Shown: positions 1 through 38,400 of the stretch, piece by piece | Layout of the letters: every line of letters starts with the position of its first letter | Position numbering within the stretch: position 1 is the stretch's first letter | Source: Xiphias gladius | Taxonomy: Eukaryota > Chordata > Actinopteri > Istiophoriformes > Xiphiidae | DNA length: 64,000 nt | NCBI RefSeq assembly: GCF_016859285.1 | Contig: NC_053418.1 | Coordinates: 20,946,910-21,010,909, forward strand | Direction of reading: 5' to 3' | The notes under the pieces: model-generated | Seen by the model: the letters and a program-made list of their open reading frames with translations, nothing else | Databases searched by the model: none | What the model was told of the DNA's origin: nothing | Translations under genes and position numbers: made by a program

Positions 1-620
1 ACGGGCAAATAACTCCATGGACCTTATTGGGGGTGAGGACAATACCATGATCATGCAAATGGTCTGTAAAACGTAATAATAGACAGCTAAGGAAGTGCAT
101 GTGTTGTTAGAAGTAGGATCAGACTAAAACCGACCCACAATCCTGAGGGACAGCATGACGATAATCTGAATCTGTATCACAGGTTAGAGACAACAGTTGC
201 AAAGGGGCCTGAAATAAATCCATCCTCCAGTGACTCTGCCATGCATTATGCTGGCAAAGGCATGACATAAAAGATAAGCTGAGTGAAAGTGTCAGGTTTG
301 TGTAGCCAGCACAGTCACTCACTGAGGCTGAAAGTCTTAAGATATGTACAAACATCAGTCTGCACTTCTACTACCCCCATGTCACTCATACCAGCACTAT
401 TAGGCATTAAAAGGTTGATTCCATGTAGCAATGTTTGCTCTTGTTATTGGGTCCATGCCATTTAATTCAGGAATTTTTTTATCATGGTGGCTGGAAAAAA
501 ACAAAAACCTAAACATAACACAGCTCCGAAGAACAAGACTAGACCCCCCGTGTCCATGGAACATCTGGAAGAAGAAAACAGCAAGACTTAGTGACCCGCA
601 AACCAATAAATAAGTCCAGT

Positions 621-3333
621 TCAGAAGGCTTTCTTCTCCAGCTGGTCCAGAATGGCTTGGATCCTCTGTACAGCCTCCTTTCGGGCTTGCCGGACATTCT
701 CTTGTCCCTGAGTCTCTACAGAGTCCAGCTCCAGCAGCTCTTTGGTCAGCAGTTCCTCCAGACACCAGTAACTCTTGTCTGACTTTTTGCCAACAAACTC
801 ATCAACATCTTCCTGAAGCAGTAGCACTCTGGCCATGACCTGCTGGACCTTGGCAAGGCCGGGGTTATCGCTCAGGTGCTGAAGTCCAGCCTGGCCTGGA
901 GCTTGGGCCGGGGCAGACGGCGGGGGCTCACCTTGTGAAGGATTAGGCTCACCTCTCCTGGTTTTGTTGTACATTTGGGGAGGTGAACTTATTTCTGCAG
1001 GCTTTCCGTTGAGGGGATTTGGGGATGGGGTTGGCCTGGGTTTAGGTCCCACTTGTGGGGCACGTTGGTGCTGTTGGTCCTAAAGGGACACAAAAGAAAA
1101 GATTGTGCTTAAGATATTTGATAATCCTTAATCTCTTTAACATATAAGGACAGCATTTTTAAATTTTATAGATTTATTCAAATAATCTATGTCTATACTG
1201 TGGTGAAACTTGGTGTTTTGGTTTGTCCCTAATTGACCTGAAAAAAAGCTCTCATGGGTTTCACGTCTCCTAAGTACTTAATACAAAAATTCAGTACAAA
1301 AAGTACAAAATTCAGATTCACAAAAATAATGCAAATGTTATTTTTATTTTGAGCATCTGATAGCATTCCCAGCAAGATCAGATGTTGTGAACCCAGACCA
1401 GACATTTGTCCTCATATTTATAGCTGAAAAATATTCCGATCAAAAAAAGCGGAATGTGTAATTGTACTTTATCTAAATGTATCAATGCCATTTTCTTAGT
1501 TCGTCTCCTGAGGTTGTAATATTCTGTGTTAAAATCTGTTTTACATCAGCCTCTTTTTCTATTTACCTCACTTAATGAACAAAACCAAAAAAACAATTGA
1601 AAAAGCTGCACATTCTTACCTTGGGTTGATAAGGTGGCGGAGCGCCAGTTCCCGTCCCTGGCCATGCTGGGGGATGTGGTGGACGGACAGGATTTCCATA
1701 GTGGTTTTGTGGAGGCTGCTGGCCTGGCTGCCATTGTTGCTGTGAGGGTGCATACCCACTCGAGTGTGCCCACCCTTCGGCTTGAGGACTGGGATGGAGA
1801 GACTGGCCAGTGGGGTATGGGGGGTTTGGAGGCATTGCATGACCACCTTCACTATAGTGAGGGTACGGTCCAGGAGGATATCCAGGAGCCTGAGAGCATA
1901 GGCGGGACAGGTATATGTAGTATTTCCAAAAATATTCAGTTTCCTTTGGGTGTAAAAGTAACTTTGGTTCAGAGAAAAGGACCAAAAGCAACTATCAGTC
2001 TATATAATATGCACAGTCAGAGAGAATCAAATTTAATGTTACATTTGGCAAATACTTTTTGCTACATTTGACTAAAGTGTGTGTTTAAATGAACTCACCC
2101 CTTGACAGTGTTGGCCAGGATAGTGATGATGTTGGTGTTGAGAGTGTGGCTGGCCAGACGGCCCACTGCTCTGCTCCGCTGGACAGCCCTGGTTAGGATA
2201 AGGACCTGGAGCCGGTCTCTGAGGGTCAGCACAGTAGAAAGGGTTGGATGGGTGAAAACCACTTGTTGAATATTGACTCTGTGCTGGGCTGTAGACACCA
2301 TGGCCATTTGGATAACCTCCAGGCATTACCTAAAAGAAAAAAAGCACAAGAGGGGGAATTAATGATAAGAGATTATATTGTCTCTGTGTAAATTTAAACA
2401 CATCAGTGATGTAACACGGTGGCTAACTGGTATGGAATGTGAGGGAAAGCTGAAAGCACTTAAGAGACTTAAGCTAATGACTAGATTTACTCCTAAACCC
2501 TCGGATTTAGAGTGCCAGGTTATGTTGCATCATGAGCTGTACCTGTGGATTGTACTGTGGCTGAACATCTGATCCCGAGGGATAGGTGTTTGCATAGTGT
2601 CCTGTGGAATGAGACTGAGGATACCAGTAGTGTGAAGGGTAGCCTGTATACTGAGGAGCGTCCTGCGAACACAAAATATCACAAAGGAGAGTTATTTAAA
2701 GAGCACATCTCTCTCCTTAAATAACAGTATTTATAATCTGAGCCGTGATTGGTACAAGCTAACACACAGGAAACTGTAACCCACATGCTTCCAACGGCTT
2801 ATCCCAGGAAATACAATTGAGTAAACAGTGGTACTGATTCATTCATTACTTGCTGAACCAGTTTTATCCAAAGAAGATCAACACTGTAGAGCGAACCAGA
2901 AGGAGGCCATGGTGAATATCTGAGAAATGATGCTGTCGCTAAAACATGTCCTGTATGTTTTGACACAACCGTGATACTTGTCCTACCATTAGCGGTGTCG
3001 TCACGTCAAGATAAACGTGACAAACTCGGGCAACAGCTGAACTAGCAGGGCAACGGTAACTATTACATAATGCCAGCTAGCTCCGTTAGCCGTCCAGCTA
3101 GCATGGACGGAGCTGTACGCAAGCTAGCTGGGTAATAATGTGTGTCTGCACAGACACCTGTCTTCTGTTTGACAATTGACCGCACACAAAGACAGCAAAC
3201 AAACCCCGGGGACTTGTCTGAGCTCTATCCACTTACTTACCATAGTGCTATTCCAGTTCCTGTTATTATTTCCCGAGTTACAAGTCGAGGGCCAGCCAGA
3301 CTTCAGGTCTGGCTGCGTCTGATGATGATGCAT
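621..3333 (-). CDS. bag4: BAG family molecular chaperone regulator 4 (BAG4/SODD), 5 coding exons
   Basis: Coding exons on the minus strand, in transcript order: 3333-3241, 2662-2543, 2329-2099, 1889-1620 and 1079-621, all phase 0, giving about 390 residues (human BAG4 is 457). The start is the ATG at 3333, with an in-frame stop just upstream. Residues 1 to about 305 are low complexity and rich in Pro, Tyr, Gln and Gly, as in BAG4. Residues about 309-388 form a BAG domain containing the blocks DEFVGKKSDKSYW, LLTKELLELDSVET and VRQARKEAV, which closely match BAG4. BAG domains bind the Hsp70/Hsc70 ATPase domain and promote nucleotide release; BAG4 also restrains TNFR1 and other death receptors in mammals (family knowledge). 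The N-terminal region is shorter than in human. A possible polyadenylation signal (ATTAAA on the minus strand) lies at 461-466. The BAG domain and the link to lsm1 make BAG4 more likely than BAG3 or BAG5. Confidence 0.93.
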
Positions 3334-4150
3334 CAGCTAAGCGCGTTCCCTGGCAGCTGTCCTGTCATCTGCCATAGCAAAAAACAACCCTTTAACAAAC
3401 CTAACGTCACGTATCTGAGCCGCCAGTCGCTCCAGACTGTTAACAACAACGTTAGATGTTTTCTCTATAGAAAGTCCAGATCGCTTGGTTGGAACCAGGA
3501 AATGATTGAATGACGCCGCTCGGGCAAACCGTTCCTGTCTCTTTAACGGGGGGCACAAGTCAAACTACAGAGCTCTCACTCCGCCGCGCTTTTCTGGCAG
3601 CGCGAATGTCTTTAGGGAGTGAGCGGGTTCCAGGTTCTGCGGTCATTTTTGTTCACACTGTATTGACAAAAAATTAAAACTATGTGGAAGGTGTAGTGTT
3701 TGGGTGTATTAGGACGAAAAATTGAAATCAATTCGGATAACGTATGGCTACACAAACAAATAGTTGGATTGTTCCCGAAGCTCGCACTGGCTCTCGTACG
3801 TGTACGATCTTTGGTGTCGCATGTGAGTCAGTAGACGCTGTTAGCCAAAAGGAAAAACGTCATCAAATATCAAATTTTTCCAATAATAATCAATACTTTA
3901 ACGTGCAAAAAATATCCATCATTGGTGTAACATGTATTTAAAGACGTATTCTTAAAGCACCAGTCCGACAAAGTTTATGATCAGAAACTTAAATGGAATA
4001 CAGCGCTGAAAGAGTTAAACGTCTACAGGAAGTTTATCCCAGGCATGTATAAAGACGCTTCCTGTGCTCTTCTTGAGAGAAACATATTTTGAAATATTCA
4101 TGGCTTAACGTTACGTGAAGATACACGAAGTAAATAAACAGTAGCCCAAG
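3334..4150. promoter_or_regulatory. Shared divergent promoter region of bag4 and lsm1
   Basis: This 817-bp stretch separates the start codons of two divergently transcribed genes, so it must hold both 5' UTRs and promoters. The stretch around 3510-3640 is relatively GC-rich with several CpGs, as expected of a TATA-less housekeeping promoter. I see no clear TATA box. The head-to-head pairing of BAG4 and LSM1 is also, from memory, the mammalian arrangement. The promoter role is inferred from position only. Confidence 0.55.
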
Positions 4151-5739
4151 ATGAACTACGTACCAGGGACGGCAAGCCTCATAGACGACATCGACAGTAA
4201 GTTGGGGAAGAGGGTGTTGAGAGAGAGAGAGAGAAATAGATTATTTAGTGAAAAGTCGTTTCAAGATGTGGCATCGTGCCTGACACAAACTGGATCATAT
4301 GTATCCGTTTAATACTGTTAACTGAACATGAATGTGCTGGTTGTGTCCTGCAGAGAAGCACCTGGTGCTGCTACGAGATGGCAGAACACTGATCGGTTAC
4401 CTCAGAAGCATCGATCAGTTTGGTACAACTCATTTCATTACCTCCCACTTGTCTCTACTCATGTAAGGTGCAAAACACCAAGTCCAGACATTTTCAGCTA
4501 ATTCCTTCAAAGGCTCGTTTCGAACGTGCATACGAATCCCACCATGCGACCACTTTGGTCTCGCCCGGAACGTGTTGTTCTGTGTGAAAATTCGCTGCAT
4601 TACTCCAAGCTGTTTCTCTTGTCCCGCAGCCAATTTAGTTTTTCATCAGACAGTCGAGCGTATCCACGTGGGGAAAAAATTTGGCGACATCCCCAGAGGA
4701 ATATTCATTGTGAGAGGAGAGAATGTGGTCCTGCTGGGAGAGATAGTAAGTGGGAACTTCCTCGTTTTGTCTTCTACTCATTTTAATATGCTTAATAGGT
4801 TAATGGGGAGAAAACAGTTGGACACATTGCTTATGAACAAAGCTTATTTACTTGAGTTAGCCTTTTTTATTTTTATTTTTCATGCCTATAAGTTACTAGG
4901 CTACAAACTAAATGAGAACACAACACAACACATCTGCTGTTGTCTGATATATCTGCTCTTTTGGCTGCAGTTTATGACTAGAATCAATTAGGAAAACTCA
5001 TATATATATATGTATATATGAGCTGTAAACTTTGAAAATGTATGAATCCGTCTCCCATCCTAAAGTACTGTAAAATGCTAAACATACAAAATAGAAACTT
5101 AGTTAATAAATGTTTCTAGTCCTCCTTAGCCGCTTAAACGGTCCGCTTTCCGATGGACTTGAACGGGAAAGTGGTCTCAGACTTTTGGACCCCACTGAAT
5201 CTAGTGAGATATTGGATGATCTGGCCAACATTGGCAAGTCCTGTATCAACAGGAAACTACTTGGACACTGTATGTTTAGGAGGTCTGTGTGCTAAGCCTT
5301 AATCGGAAGCTTTCATGGGAGTGAAAACTGAACAGTTTGGTGTTTAAACAGGCTAGAACACTTGAGTCGCTACTATTGCCTCTACTGTGTCATAAACAGC
5401 GAAAACTAAACACAGCTGATCGACCAGTAAAGCACAAAACGGCTGATAGTAGCTCACTGGGTGTACCACACACATTCAAGTGGATTTAAACTGTGTCTTA
5501 ATGTACATAATACGTTGTAAGTTTGTTACAAGCCTTTAACAGATGCAATATGGTCTCTGTCTCCATAGGACGTGGATAAGCCCTGCGACACAGTCCTACA
5601 GCAAGTTTCCATTGAAGAGATTCTGGAGGAGCAACGGTTGCAGCAGCAAGCCAAGCAGGAGACGGAGAAAGTCAAAATGCAGGTCCTGAAGGACCGAGGC
5701 CTTTCCATCCCCAAAGCCGATAACTTAGATGAATACTAA
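4151..5739 (+). CDS. lsm1: U6 snRNA-associated Sm-like protein LSm1, 4 coding exons
   Basis: Coding exons 4151-4196, 4354-4422, 4630-4745 and 5569-5739 join in frame to give 133 residues, the usual LSM1 length. It starts MNYVPGTASLIDDID and carries the Sm1 block HLVLLRDGRTLIGYLRSIDQF and the Sm2 block IFIVRGENVVLLGEI. It ends in the conserved charged tail LKDRGLSIPKADNLDEY. LSM1 is the defining subunit of the cytoplasmic Lsm1-7 ring, which with Pat1 binds oligoadenylated 3' ends and promotes decapping and 5'-to-3' decay in P-bodies (family knowledge). The C-terminal helix absent from other LSm proteins is present (about residues 80-133). It is divergent from bag4 and upstream of the GRK gene. 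The open frame at 5110-5295 lies in intron 3 and is not an exon. Confidence 0.97.
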
Positions 5740-6101
5740 CACCGCCTTCATTTTCCATGAGCCTCTTTCTCAGTTTGTATGGGACTGATAAGTTTTTCTG
5801 ATGAGTTTGAGTTTCAGAGAGCATGACAGTGTCGTTTTTATGGGTACATGGCTCCATCACGCTGGGCCTATTCATTGTATTTGTACTGTATGAATTTCAT
5901 TTGAATTAGTTGGAGGGGAAAAAAAAAAAAAAAGATGCTCTCGGTTTTGCAGATCATGGTGGCAAAACGATGAATTCATGTGTGTCTTAAGATCACTATG
6001 TTGGAAATTTAGCAGTTATTTTACAGCGGCACTTTCTAATCATGATATGGTTAGTTGTTTTATTTGGAGATGTTATTGACAAAAACTACTTGCTGTGCTC
6101 C

Positions 6102-6107
6102 ATTAAA
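6102..6107 (+). terminator. Candidate polyadenylation signal of lsm1 (ATTAAA)
   Basis: ATTAAA lies about 360 bp after the lsm1 stop codon and is followed by T-rich sequence. It is the first reasonable hexamer in the downstream region. Another ATTAAA occurs about 120 bp further on. Assigned from position only. Confidence 0.4.
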
Positions 6108-8915
6108 GAGTTTAGTTTTTCTTTATCGAAAGCCTGCTTGGAAACAAATTGTCCTCACATTCTCTGACCATGTTGCCCATTTGATTTTCCTCACTCTGTT
6201 GTATTGAATGCATTACTATTAAGGCATTAAAATGCTGAAGTATTTGGGTAAATTTTGGGCCCATAGCAGCCAGTGACCTTCCGGTCCCGTGCGATAGCGC
6301 CACGGTCACAGCACGAAGACCACGTTGCATTCTGCAATGCTGCATCCAACGTGAGACTGATCGTGCATTTGTATTTTGCAGCCTCTTTGGAAAGGACATC
6401 ATTCATTTGGGCAACGCAGTCTAGGCAGGCGGCATATCAGTGCATCAGACAGCCTCATGTGCTGTATTATAGAGATAAGAGCCTTGCCGGAGAAATCGAT
6501 CCTATCTGCTTTCATCAGTCAATGACAAGCCTGTTAATCGCTTGGACGGACACCGAGAGTTAATGTAAAACAGCCGCTGTGCACTGTGGCCGCCTCAGTG
6601 CGCCCTCTACACTGGCCGCAACAGTAGGGAGGGCGGCGGCGTTCGGGCCTTTCCCTGCTGGTGTGACCTCTCGAACGACTCGTCGTGGTACCACGTAAAT
6701 TGGCTGTCCACCGAGATGAGATGTATGTGGGTTTTTTTTGTTTTTTTTTCAAACTGTGAACACTGATCAGCAGCCTGCAGGCAAAAAAAAAAAAAAAAAA
6801 AAAAACAGTTTTCGGACAGATGTCAAGTGATGTACAGTTGTAAAAGAAGTATTTCCGGTCAAACTTCAAAATACAACACTTAAGGAAACCAGTGCTGGAT
6901 ATGTAGGACTGGGGTCATACATGTCAAGGATTGTAGGAAAGTCTTGATTAACTGGTTGTACCCTTGACTACACATATAAAAATGCAGTCTTTTTCCTTTT
7001 TAGGGAACCTTATCATGCCAAGGGTTCATTCTAATACAAATGAAGTTACTGTGTACTGTGTACATTTTGAGTGGATGATTTTATTCAGCCATTTAAAGAC
7101 TCTATAGAAAATGAACAAGCTATAATCAAACCAGTTGTAATAATAATAATGATCAAAAAACAGTGCATGGAGGCATTTCTGGATCTCAGAGAGTCCCACT
7201 TTCTTAAGTGCTGCTAACGAGGATCAGGCATACATACTGAACTGAATTTAGCCCCAGTGACACATCTGGATTTGTAGAGATACAAATTCTCAGAGCTGCA
7301 ACAATTAGTCGATTGGCAGAAAATGAATCTGCAACTATTGAGACAATCACTTCAGTCACTTTTCAAGCAAAAAGCTAGACATTTCTCTGGTTCCGGCTTC
7401 TTAAATGTGGGGATTTCTCTGTCATATGATGGTAATTCGAAAATCTTCGGTTTTTGGACTGTCTGTCTAATAAATCCGAGGATGCCACCTTAGACTTTAG
7501 TAAATTTAAAAAAGGCATTCTTTAATATTGTATGACGTTTAATTGACGAAACAATTTATTGATTAATTGAGAAAATAATTGACAGATTAGCCGATATTGA
7601 AGAATATCATTAGTAGCAGCCCCAACACGCAGCAACATCAGTGAGCTGGGAGGAAGTTTGAGGTTGGGGGGTGTTACTGGGAGCTGTAAACCAAAGAGTG
7701 TATCTTAACCATACTGTATCTATCAGTGTAGGCTGTAAATGTCTATCTGCACTCTTGCAGCTGAATCTAACAATCTTCGTTTTATACCATTTGCAAATGC
7801 TCATGGAGTGATTACAGCGCAATACGATTTTTGAAAATAGTGTCTACTGACTAATCTACAACCAGAAATCTTATATTGGTTTGTCCGGTAACTGCACAAA
7901 GACAGTCGGATTAGGCCAAGAGGCATTGCTGCTTAATGCAGCGTGTCCTTAACGTTAGTCTTACTACAGTTCTATTGTGTAGTTCGAAATTCGCCCACCA
8001 GAGGGCGACTTTGCCTCAATATCCACCTCTACAGTTTTAAAGCTGCCAGTTTTACCCTCATTTGTGTCACTGCAATAGAGACGTGGACTTTCTACCAAGA
8101 GGAAGAAAGAGACTGTGCATGTACGTGGCTTTACAACCGGAGTTTCTGCAGACATGCATTTATATCTGGGAATATACTGTGTGAGAGAGGTGTTACAGGG
8201 GCTCACACCTGTGGATACACCTGTGTAGGAGGACCATGACTGCTTTACTCATATGTTGAGTAGTAACAGCTTCGGTGAGAGGACACAGCAAAGCTGAATT
8301 TTAATATCTATGCTTGTTTTTTTTTTTTTACAATGTGGCGCATCCTTCGGGCAGAGTCAGAAAAACAAACAAGTAGTACTGGAAGTTTTATTTTGCTGCC
8401 AAATTGGCTTAACTTCTGGTGGAGTTGTTTCTGTCTCTGGCTTGACGCAGCTGTGACAGACAGGCCCAGCCCTTTTTGATTACGCACCAACGGAGGAGGG
8501 GGGCGCGCTGATGTCCTCTCCGGTGCGCTCAGCCAACCCCTGCTGTTGTAATGTAAAGCTGGTAGTATTCTGGTGTACCGCTGTAAAGAATCCACTGAAA
8601 GGACTCGGTTTGCATACATCGGTGCCTCCAACTGAATTATTTTCTGCATCGGAGAGATTCCGCACCCAGATTCCGCATGGAATGGTTTTGGGGGGACTGG
8701 AGTAGAAATGCAGCGCTGCACTTCCAGCCCACAACAAGAACCATGCCCAGTTTACATTGCAAGCAAATCTATGACATCCTGTTTTATCCGTTACGACTTT
8801 GATATGAGCGAAATCTGCTCGGATACCGACGAGGAGTGAAGAAAATACACAGCATACAAGCTGAAGGACGCTGTTTTCGCTGCAGACGCTTGTGTACCGA
8901 AAACCTCTGCTTTTA

Positions 8916-8918
<3 letters not shown>
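6108..8918. other. lsm1 - grk5-like intergenic region and grk5-like 5' UTR/promoter
   Basis: No coding exon is supported here. It contains a poly-A run at 6783-6805, a probable hAT-type MITE at 7291-7624 and, in the last several hundred bases, what should be the promoter and 5' UTR of the GRK gene. Open frames in this stretch are short and show no recognisable domain. Confidence 0.5.
7291..7624. mobile_element. Probable hAT-type MITE (non-autonomous DNA transposon)
   Basis: The left end begins CAGAGCTGCAACAATTAGTC and the right end finishes AATATCATTAGTAGCAGCCC, an imperfect terminal inverted repeat. The interior is AT-rich, with repeated ATTGAT/AATTGA motifs. I recognise the pattern as an abundant fish repeat opening with GCTGCAAC and the ATTAGTCGATT motif. 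No coding capacity. The exact ends and the target duplication are uncertain. Confidence 0.6.

Positions 8919-8951
<33 letters not shown>
8919..8951 (+). repeat. 33-bp poly-T tract ending 1 bp before the grk5-like start codon
   Basis: An uninterrupted T run is separated from the ATG at 8953 by a single G. In the mRNA it would be a U33 tract forming the end of the 5' UTR. Its length is probably polymorphic. Confidence 0.95.
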
Positions 8952-35095
<26,144 letters not shown>

Positions 35096-37171
35096 TGGCA
35101 CAGTGACAGTGTGGGAGCCACACACACACACACACACACACAAAGGGAAGGAGCGCTGAGGGGCTTCCCTGCTGCTGATTGGTCGACAGCCAGGGCCTGA
35201 GCAGCAGCCGGAGACAGCCTGTCTAAAAAGCCTAAATGGTCAGCCCATGGGGTGGGAGTGGGTGACCAGGCCCTGAGACCCTGGGCATTTGTAGTGGGAT
35301 GGTCAATGTTGCAGAGACGTTTGGAAATATTCGGACAGACCTAACTCATCCTCAGGATTGTTGGACTATAGAACAGAGCCACTGATGTTGATGAAAACAG
35401 AAAAAGGTAGAAAACAAGATAATATTCAGGGGATCCACTGTATAATAAAGACCACCACAGGGAACAGAAGATGGGGTCTTAGTGAATTTTTGTTTTTCCA
35501 GAAACTGAATTTCTTCTCCACGCATTTTCAGTCCTTTACTTTCTGGCCTGTATCTTGTACCAGTATCTCTCCATCTATTTACACCCTTCCGAGCGTCACC
35601 ATCTGTACAACTCATACTGTAACTTACTCTTTCTCTGTATTTCCACCTCCCATACCTCAGATTACTCCTTAGACATTCAGAACACATCACCTCAACAACC
35701 TCAACACATAATGTACACTGCCTTGCGTACACTCAGGCCAAAGATTACAGTTTAGTTTTGTGATACTGTTGTCATGTTGATTTCTTAGTTTTTGAAGGTT
35801 TGAAGGCCGTCGTTTAGAACCACAGGAGGATCAGAATGTGTGATCCGTTTTATACACTTTCTCTAAATATGAGCCTGCAGACATATCATATTGCTTAGAG
35901 CACACATACAGTACATGCATACACAATGAAATAGACGCGCGCACACAGACAGAATTGTGAGAATCGTGTTGTGTTTTCATTGCATGGACAAGTGTAAGTA
36001 TGGATAGCTGTATCCCTTTTCGCTTCTGCATACCTCATTCCACTGACGTTAGCATCGTATACACACAGACGTCTCCCTTGGTTTACAGTGTCACTTTATA
36101 TTTGACATAATGTGGAGTTGGAAAAATTAATTAATATGCTGTACAGTAACAAAAATCTCTTCTTTTGTTTTTTTTGATTTTGTTTTTTTTGCTCAGTTTT
36201 CTGCACAGTCCCCATGGAGTGGAGAGGAACACATGCACTCAGCCTGACTTACAGTTTGCACAATTTAAAATAATGTCATGCTGTTTTGTCGCCGAATGAA
36301 AATGTTTTTACCTCTGATCGTTAAGGCACATTATTGTATTGATATTTTCGCACGCCAGTTATTTTCTACAACTACTAAAGTGTTCTTTCTCTCCCTATGC
36401 CTTTTTCCATTTAAAATATATTGCTGCATAGCCATTGTTGTCACATGTACAGGTTTTTATATTTGGCCCCTTTACACTTGCTCTTAACATGCTCTTCAAA
36501 ATGCCTCACAAATCCAAAGAGTCTTCCATTTGTCTTGAGTTCAACCATATTTGAAGACACAGGGTATCAGTAGCTACATGAAATGTTTAGCCTATCTGAA
36601 TTTTATTTAATCGGTCCAGTTCATTCATGTGAGAGTAGAAGAGCAGAGGAAGACACCAGGAGATCCTGCAAACACCACACAAAGAAGTGGCCTTCTGGCA
36701 GCAGCACAGCCAATTAAAAGGGAGGAAGAGCTCAGTCTCTTCTGCATGTTTTAAGAATGTGGTATTTTCCCTATTTGAGGTAGTGAAAGCTGGTCCATGC
36801 AGTAATTTTAATCATCCTTACAATATCACACAAACCTGTTTTTTTTCTGCGTAGTTGATATGGAAAAAAAAAAATCTGAATCAGACTGAAGTGCCTCCTT
36901 GTTAGCATGATTTCCCAGACAATGCCCACACAAACATCAGCACTTTGTTTATTCTCTGACTGTCATGCTCTGTTTGTTTCATTGGGGAACGCGTTAACAC
37001 AAACACACACAGACTCACACGGTTTGTAGGAAGTGAAGGGAAGGAGGAGTGAAGGATGCAGATAGGAGGGCGTTGATGAATGGGGGAATTTTTCCTTCTT
37101 ATTGTGTTGTACAGCAAAGTGCTGAGTGCATGTGGAGGCCAGACCCATTGTGTCCTTCAAGTCCCAATAAA
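35096..37171 (+). other. Probable 3' UTR of grk5-like
   Basis: From the stop codon to the AATAAA at 37166-37171, the first canonical polyadenylation hexamer in a good context; the sequence after it is T-rich. A short CA repeat lies at 35120-35141. No domain-bearing open frame occurs. The extent of the UTR is inferred. Confidence 0.5.
37166..37171 (+). terminator. Candidate polyadenylation signal of grk5-like (AATAAA)
   Basis: AATAAA about 2.07 kb after the stop codon, followed within 40 bp by T-rich downstream sequence. Confidence 0.5.
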
Positions 37172-37505
37172 CTCTGTGCTATAGTTTGAGTACTCCACAA
37201 TTGTCTCCTTTTTATTCCCTGTCTCCTCTGTCCATATGAGCACAGAACATTTCCTTGTTCACATGCAAATATATCTAATTGGTTAGAGATATTATTTTCC
37301 TACTCACCATTTTATTATAGTTCCTCGTGTACATGGAAAAGTAGACAATAAAGCTTGTAGTGATACAATACAGCTATAGTATAGTTTTGCAGTATTACTG
37401 CATAGTCATACTGTAATAACATGGGCATTTTACATTTGTATTGTTTATTTTTTTCATAAAAAGAGCATATGGCCATAGACCCCCATAGTTAAATAATAAT
37501 AAAAT

Positions 37506-37506
<1 letters not shown>

Positions 37507-37550
<44 letters not shown>
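37507..37550. repeat. (ATT)n microsatellite
   Basis: About 14 ATT units between grk5-like and star. Confidence 0.95.
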
Positions 37551-37551
<1 letters not shown>

Positions 37552-37674
37552 GTAGTAGTATTACTGGTAAGAATTTTACTTTTAGTTTTAGGGAAAAACA
37601 TTGCACTTTCACCATTACCATGTTCTCCTACAGGCAATTATAAGTATTCTTTGAAACTATAACCATGGTCCTAA

Positions 37675-38400
37675 GTAAAGGATTAGTTGACATTTTTTCA
37701 AGTCTGTCCTAAAACAACACTGTCATGCCCATATATACTGTATATTGAAACAGTTTATGGTGGCTATCATTATTCCTCCGCAAACTGGCCATGAAGAGAT
37801 CCCCTGCTGTAGATACCGTGATTCCAATGTAAGGGATGTGGGACGAAAACAAAAGTGTAAAATATGTGAAAAATATTTTCCTAAATTCTCCAAAAGCTGG
37901 CATGAGGCTTCAGCAGTCAGCAGACAAATCAAGATTTTTTCCAAACTTAACACTGTTTTTAGTACCAAATTCCCTTTGTGTTACTATCCCTCCAATACAA
38001 CTCAGCAGGAAAGCACTGTCTGTGGAGGCACGTAGAGGGAATTTTATACTAAAAACACTATAACTCTGGAAAATACTCAGTTGATTTGACTAGCTGAGAC
38101 TGCCGAAGCCTCATATCGGATTCAGCTGAAGTTCACTGTGTATTTTTTGCACAGAGCGAGGGTTGTGGATTTTGCTCTCCATCTCGTTCTATGAAATTTC
38201 TTGTTTCTTTTTGGCCACAAATGACAGGAGGAACAATCGCAGCAATGAAAAAATGTTTTATTGTGCACATGTGCATGGCAGAATGGTTTTAAGACATACT
38301 TTGTTGCTCTATCCTTAAAAGGACACTATGAGACTCATTTACTTGTAAACTCTTAAACTAAATAACTGACCATATACATGACTTCAGATGGAATCATGGG
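37675..38400. repeat. Probable teleost dispersed repeat in the grk5-like/star gap
   Basis: Blocks such as TACCAAATTCCCTTTGTGTTAC, ACTCTGGAAAATACTCAGTTG, GCCTCATATCGGATTCAGCTG and CACAGAGCGAGGGTTGTGG resemble a dispersed fish repeat I recall. No coding domain. Class and ends are uncertain. Confidence 0.45.

Noticed and set aside
1634-2071. 145-residue plus-strand open frame
   Set aside because: Antisense shadow of bag4 exon 4, whose minus-strand frame has matching splice phases and a Pro/Tyr/Gln-rich composition.
3072-3131. Small imperfect palindrome built on AGCTAGC in bag4 intron 1
   Set aside because: The arms are only about 10 bp and built from a self-complementary hexamer; it is likely to arise by chance.
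5110-5295. 61-residue open frame on the plus strand in lsm1
   Set aside because: It lies in intron 3; the rebuilt lsm1 reads through from 4745 to 5569 in frame and reaches the expected 133 residues without it.
6783-6805. Poly-A run as the tail of a processed retrocopy
   Set aside because: No coding similarity to any gene lies upstream of it and no target duplication is evident.
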